Origin: JAKOUL01 sp035378845
GTDB lineage: Bacteria; Dictyoglomota; Dictyoglomia; Dictyoglomales; Dictyoglomaceae
Length of the DNA: 8,051 nucleotides
Reading direction: 5' to 3'
Assembly (NCBI GenBank): GCA_035378845.1
Contig: DAOSUP010000034.1
Span: forward strand, 1 to 8,051
Each line of letters begins with the position of its first letter. The stretch's first letter is position 1. The notes below the pieces were generated by a model. The model ran no database searches. It had not been told where the DNA came from and worked only from the letters and a program-made list of their open reading frames with translations. Below, piece after piece: positions 6,007 to 8,051 of this stretch. A program made the position numbers and the translations under genes.

Positions 6007-7170
6007 ATGCCCACTCAAAAAGATTATTATGAAATCCTGGGTGTAGACCGAAATGCAACCCAGGAAGACATAAAAAAGGCATATAGAAAATTAGTTAGAC
6101 AATATCACCCGGATCTAAATAAGGATCCGGGTGCCCAGGATAAATTTAAAGAGATTAATGAAGCCTATGAGGTACTTTCCGACCCTCAAAAGAGAGCTCA
6201 GTATGACCGATTCGGAAATGCAGCGGGAGACTTCTCAGGATATGGAAATCAAGGCTGGGGACCTCAGGACTTTGGCAATTTTGGAAGAACTTTTGAAGAT
6301 ATCTTTTCAGACTTTTTTGGAGATACTATCTTTGGAGACATATTTGGAAGAAGAGAGACACGAAGATCTCCAAGAAAAGGGGCAGATTTAAGAGCTGACA
6401 TCCATATAACCTTAGAAGAGGCTGCTTTTGGTGGCAAAAAAGAGATATCTGTTACAAGACTTGAGGCATGTAATGTATGTGGAGGAAGTGGGGCAGAACC
6501 TGGTACTTCACCTGTAACCTGTGATATGTGTAACGGCACAGGACAGGTAAGACAGGCAAGACAAACACCTTTTGGTCAATTTGTTCAAGTAACCACCTGC
6601 CCTAAGTGTGGAGGAACAGGAAAATTCATTTCAAAGCCCTGTCATGAATGCCACGGAACTGGAAAGGTAAGAAACAAAAGAAAGATTGAGTTTAAAGTCC
6701 CAGCTGGAGTAGATGATGGATATGTAATAAGACTTTCAGGAGAAGGAGAATCAGGAGAATATGGAGGACCAAACGGAGATATCTACATTTATGTACACGT
6801 AGAGCCTCATAAGATCTTCAAAAGAGATGGAGAGGATATATGGATAGATCTGCCTGTAGATTATCTAACAGCCATCTTAGGTGGAGAAATAGAGATTCCA
6901 ACATTAGAAGGAAATGAAAAGATATCTATAAAGCCTGGGACTCAAACAGGTGAAGTAATAACCCTAAAAGGCAAAGGAATACCCTATTTAAATAATCCTT
7001 CCAGACGAGGAGACCAGAAGATAAAAGTACTCATTACAGTACCCAAAAATCTCTCTTTAAAAGAAAAAGAACTTCTTTTGGAACTTGCAAAAGTAAGAGG
7101 AATAAATATAGAGGAAAATGGTAAAAATTTTTTTGATCAAATAAAGGAAGCATTCAAGAAAGGATCGTGA
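6007..7170 (+). CDS. dnaJ: DnaJ, Hsp40 co-chaperone
   Basis: DnaJ delivers unfolded clients to DnaK and stimulates its ATPase. This 387-residue class I protein has an N-terminal J domain (about 6-70) with the essential HPD at 34-36, a Gly/Phe-rich linker (about 70-115) containing repeated FGD/IFG units, and four complete CxxCxGxG zinc motifs starting at Cys155, Cys172, Cys198 and Cys212 (outer pair one zinc, inner pair the other). Two beta-rich client-binding domains and a C-terminal dimerisation segment follow. One base separates it from the dnaK stop, with AAGGTGA about 6 bases before the ATG, so it is the third gene of the CIRCE operon. I see no intrinsic terminator after its stop. The next gene converges from the minus strand only 7 bases away. 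Confidence 0.98.
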   Translation: MPTQKDYYEILGVDRNATQEDIKKAYRKLVRQYHPDLNKDPGAQDKFKEINEAYEVLSDPQKRAQYDRFGNAAGDFSGYGNQGWGPQDFGNFGRTFEDIFSDFFGDTIFGDIFGRRETRRSPRKGADLRADIHITLEEAAFGGKKEISVTRLEACNVCGGSGAEPGTSPVTCDMCNGTGQVRQARQTPFGQFVQVTTCPKCGGTGKFISKPCHECHGTGKVRNKRKIEFKVPAGVDDGYVIRLSGEGESGEYGGPNGDIYIYVHVEPHKIFKRDGEDIWIDLPVDYLTAILGGEIEIPTLEGNEKISIKPGTQTGEVITLKGKGIPYLNNPSRRGDQKIKVLITVPKNLSLKEKELLLELAKVRGINIEENGKNFFDQIKEAFKKGS

Positions 7171-7177
7171 GGTTTAT

Positions 7178-7564
7178 TCATAATCTTTTCAAAAGCTCCT
7201 GATCTTGTTCATCTAAAAGAGGTTTAAAATCTATATATTCTTTTACTACTTTCTCTTTATAATTGCAATCATAATCTTCTGAAATTTTATATATTACCCT
7301 TCCTGTAGTTACGACCTCAAATTTTAAAGTCAAAGGTGCCCTATCTAAAAATACAATATCCAGTTCTTTTTCTGGGAAAATAGGAGAAAGAATCTCATAG
7401 AGAGCATTATAAACCTTCAAAGAGTCTTTAAGAATGTTATCATCTAAAAAAACTACACCAATATCCACATCACTATCTTCTCTCTCAGTTCCCAAAACCG
7501 AGGAACCAAAAAGATAAAGAAGAGCAATTTTCAAATCTTTCAATTTGGGAATAATGTTTTTCAT
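7178..7564 (-). CDS. Minimal nucleotidyltransferase (MntA-like)
   Basis: This 128-residue protein belongs to the polymerase-beta-type minimal nucleotidyltransferases. The signature is exact: Gly20-Ser21, ten residues, then Asp32-x-Asp34 (GSX10DXD), with the third metal-binding acid probably Asp69 in ELDIVFLD. The FEVVTTGRVIYK segment (82-93) is also typical. In HepT-MntA toxin-antitoxin pairs such proteins adenylylate and silence the HEPN RNase HepT. No HEPN gene lies on either side here. I use the ATG at 7564. The frame can extend to a TTG at 7594, but that codon lies inside the terminator hairpin, so the longer form is unlikely. There is no good SD, and the ATG stands only 11 bases after the T-tract of the upstream gene's terminator. 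Antitoxin function is inferred from the family alone. Confidence 0.82.
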   Translation of the reverse strand: MKNIIPKLKDLKIALLYLFGSSVLGTEREDSDVDIGVVFLDDNILKDSLKVYNALYEILSPIFPEKELDIVFLDRAPLTLKFEVVTTGRVIYKISEDYDCNYKEKVVKEYIDFKPLLDEQDQELLKRL

Positions 7565-7575
7565 TTTGAGAAAAT

Positions 7576-7608
7576 AAAAAAAAGCCCCGCCCAAATTTGG
7601 GCGGGGGC
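7576..7608 (-). terminator. Strong intrinsic terminator of the outer-membrane protein gene
   Basis: Read on the minus strand, a GC-rich stem (7606-7596 with 7595-7585, 11 complementary bases per arm and AAATTT at the centre) is followed by eight T residues (7583-7576). It starts about 15 bases after the stop of the gene ending at 7623. There is no T-tract on the plus-strand side, so it does not serve dnaJ. Confidence 0.92.
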
Positions 7609-7622
7609 AGAAATTTTAATGG

Positions 7623-8051
7623 TTAGAATCCAATCATTAACTTACTTTCTAAGTAAACTTTACCTGTTACATCAACTCCCCAGAGATCATTAGCTCCAGT
7701 TAAGTTTCCTCTATTCCAACCATTAGCGCTATAGTCATCCCAATCAAATCCGTAGCCTACTAATAAATCATGAGTTACTCCACCACCAAAAGAGTAGGAA
7801 TGTTTTGCAAATCCACCCAATAGAGTATCTGTCCCGTTAGCAAGAGCTGCTCCAAGGGATAAAGAGCCTACTGGAACAGGAAGAGAAGCAGATACATAAC
7901 CCCATAATGTATATGATTCTGCAGTGTTATATTCCACATAAGCTTTTAAATTTGGTACTACACCATCTACTGTAGCAGAAAGGAAAATACCTTGAGACTG
8001 AAGTTTGTAATTTCCATCTACTGTTACTTTCCCACCAAGAGCTTTCACTGT
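7623..8051 (-). CDS. Putative outer-membrane beta-barrel protein (C-terminal part)
   Basis: The gene enters from the right edge. The GTG at 8048 is only an internal valine codon, and the frame is open to the end of the window. The 142 visible residues alternate polar and hydrophobic positions in strands of about 8-12 residues, are rich in Gly, Ser, Tyr, Trp and Asp/Asn turns, and contain no cysteine. The protein ends in ESKLMIGF: a final beta-strand with C-terminal Phe, as in outer-membrane barrels recognised by the BAM machinery. This suggests a porin-like barrel or the barrel domain of a larger envelope protein, possibly with an N-terminal SLH anchor as in some thermophilic diderms. That part is outside the window. 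The sequence is too divergent to name a family. The secreted barrel call comes from composition and strand pattern. Confidence 0.65.
   Translation of the reverse strand, partial: TVKALGGKVTVDGNYKLQSQGIFLSATVDGVVPNLKAYVEYNTAESYTLWGYVSASLPVPVGSLSLGAALANGTDTLLGGFAKHSYSFGGGVTHDLLVGYGFDWDDYSANGWNRGNLTGANDLWGVDVTGKVYLESKLMIGF

Noticed and set aside
6131..6539. Open frames within dnaJ on both strands (86 and 91 codons)
   Set aside because: They overlap the J, Gly/Phe and zinc-finger regions of an intact dnaJ in other phases, with no independent evidence of coding.
7565..7594. TTG-initiated extension of the nucleotidyltransferase
   Set aside because: The codon lies inside the terminator hairpin, and the added residues come from the hairpin arm and T-tract. 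Family members start close to the GS motif, as the ATG at 7564 does.
1..8051. Search for CRISPR arrays, tRNA or rRNA genes, insertion sequences and attachment sites
   Set aside because: No regularly spaced repeats, tRNA-like cloverleaf, transposase or terminal inverted repeats were found by reading either strand.

Overview
The window is an AT-rich, tightly packed bacterial segment with strong consensus promoters, strong Shine-Dalgarno sites and proteins rich in Lys, Glu and Ile. This suits a low-GC thermophile. The gene mix points away from ordinary Firmicutes: a C-terminal outer-membrane-type beta-barrel fragment ending in Phe lies beside a Gram-positive-style MurT/GatD lipid II amidation pair, an archaeal-type phosphoglycerate mutase and a DnaK without the insert of proteobacterial homologues. 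A Dictyoglomus-like organism is my best guess. That is an inference from composition and gene content, not a database match.

Layout. (1) Bases 1-660 (+) hold the C-terminal half of a 2,3-bisphosphoglycerate-independent phosphoglycerate mutase, closed by a strong intrinsic terminator. (2) Bases 661-842 hold a near-consensus sigma70-type promoter and a perfect SD for a short bacterioferritin-like di-iron protein (843-1259). (3) A perfect 28-bp inverted repeat (1264-1291) serves as a bidirectional terminator. Its loop contains the stop codon of gatD, which converges from the minus strand. (4) murT-gatD (3361 down to 1276, minus) overlap by 11 bp and encode the lipid II isoglutaminyl synthase complex. 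(5) The divergent intergenic region of about 300 bp carries a candidate murT promoter, a possible 30-codon leader ORF overlapping the murT start, and a grpE promoter followed by a perfect CIRCE operator. (6) grpE-dnaK-dnaJ (3659-7170, +) form a compact HrcA-type heat-shock operon. hrcA itself is absent from the window. (7) Converging on dnaJ are a minimal nucleotidyltransferase (MntA-like, 7564-7178) and the end of an outer-membrane protein gene (8051-7623), separated by a strong GC-rich terminator.

How the genes work together. GrpE, DnaK and DnaJ form the complete Hsp70 folding cycle under CIRCE/HrcA control. MurT and GatD together amidate the D-Glu of lipid II using glutamine as ammonia source. 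The other genes look like independent units.

Most of the window is well-understood housekeeping, and I see no convincing new multi-gene system. The items most worth a second look are the MntA-like gene that has no HepT partner beside it and sits directly behind a terminator, the possible leader ORF of murT, the combination of lipid II amidation with an outer-membrane protein, and the short bacterioferritin that keeps the heme-ligand methionine.
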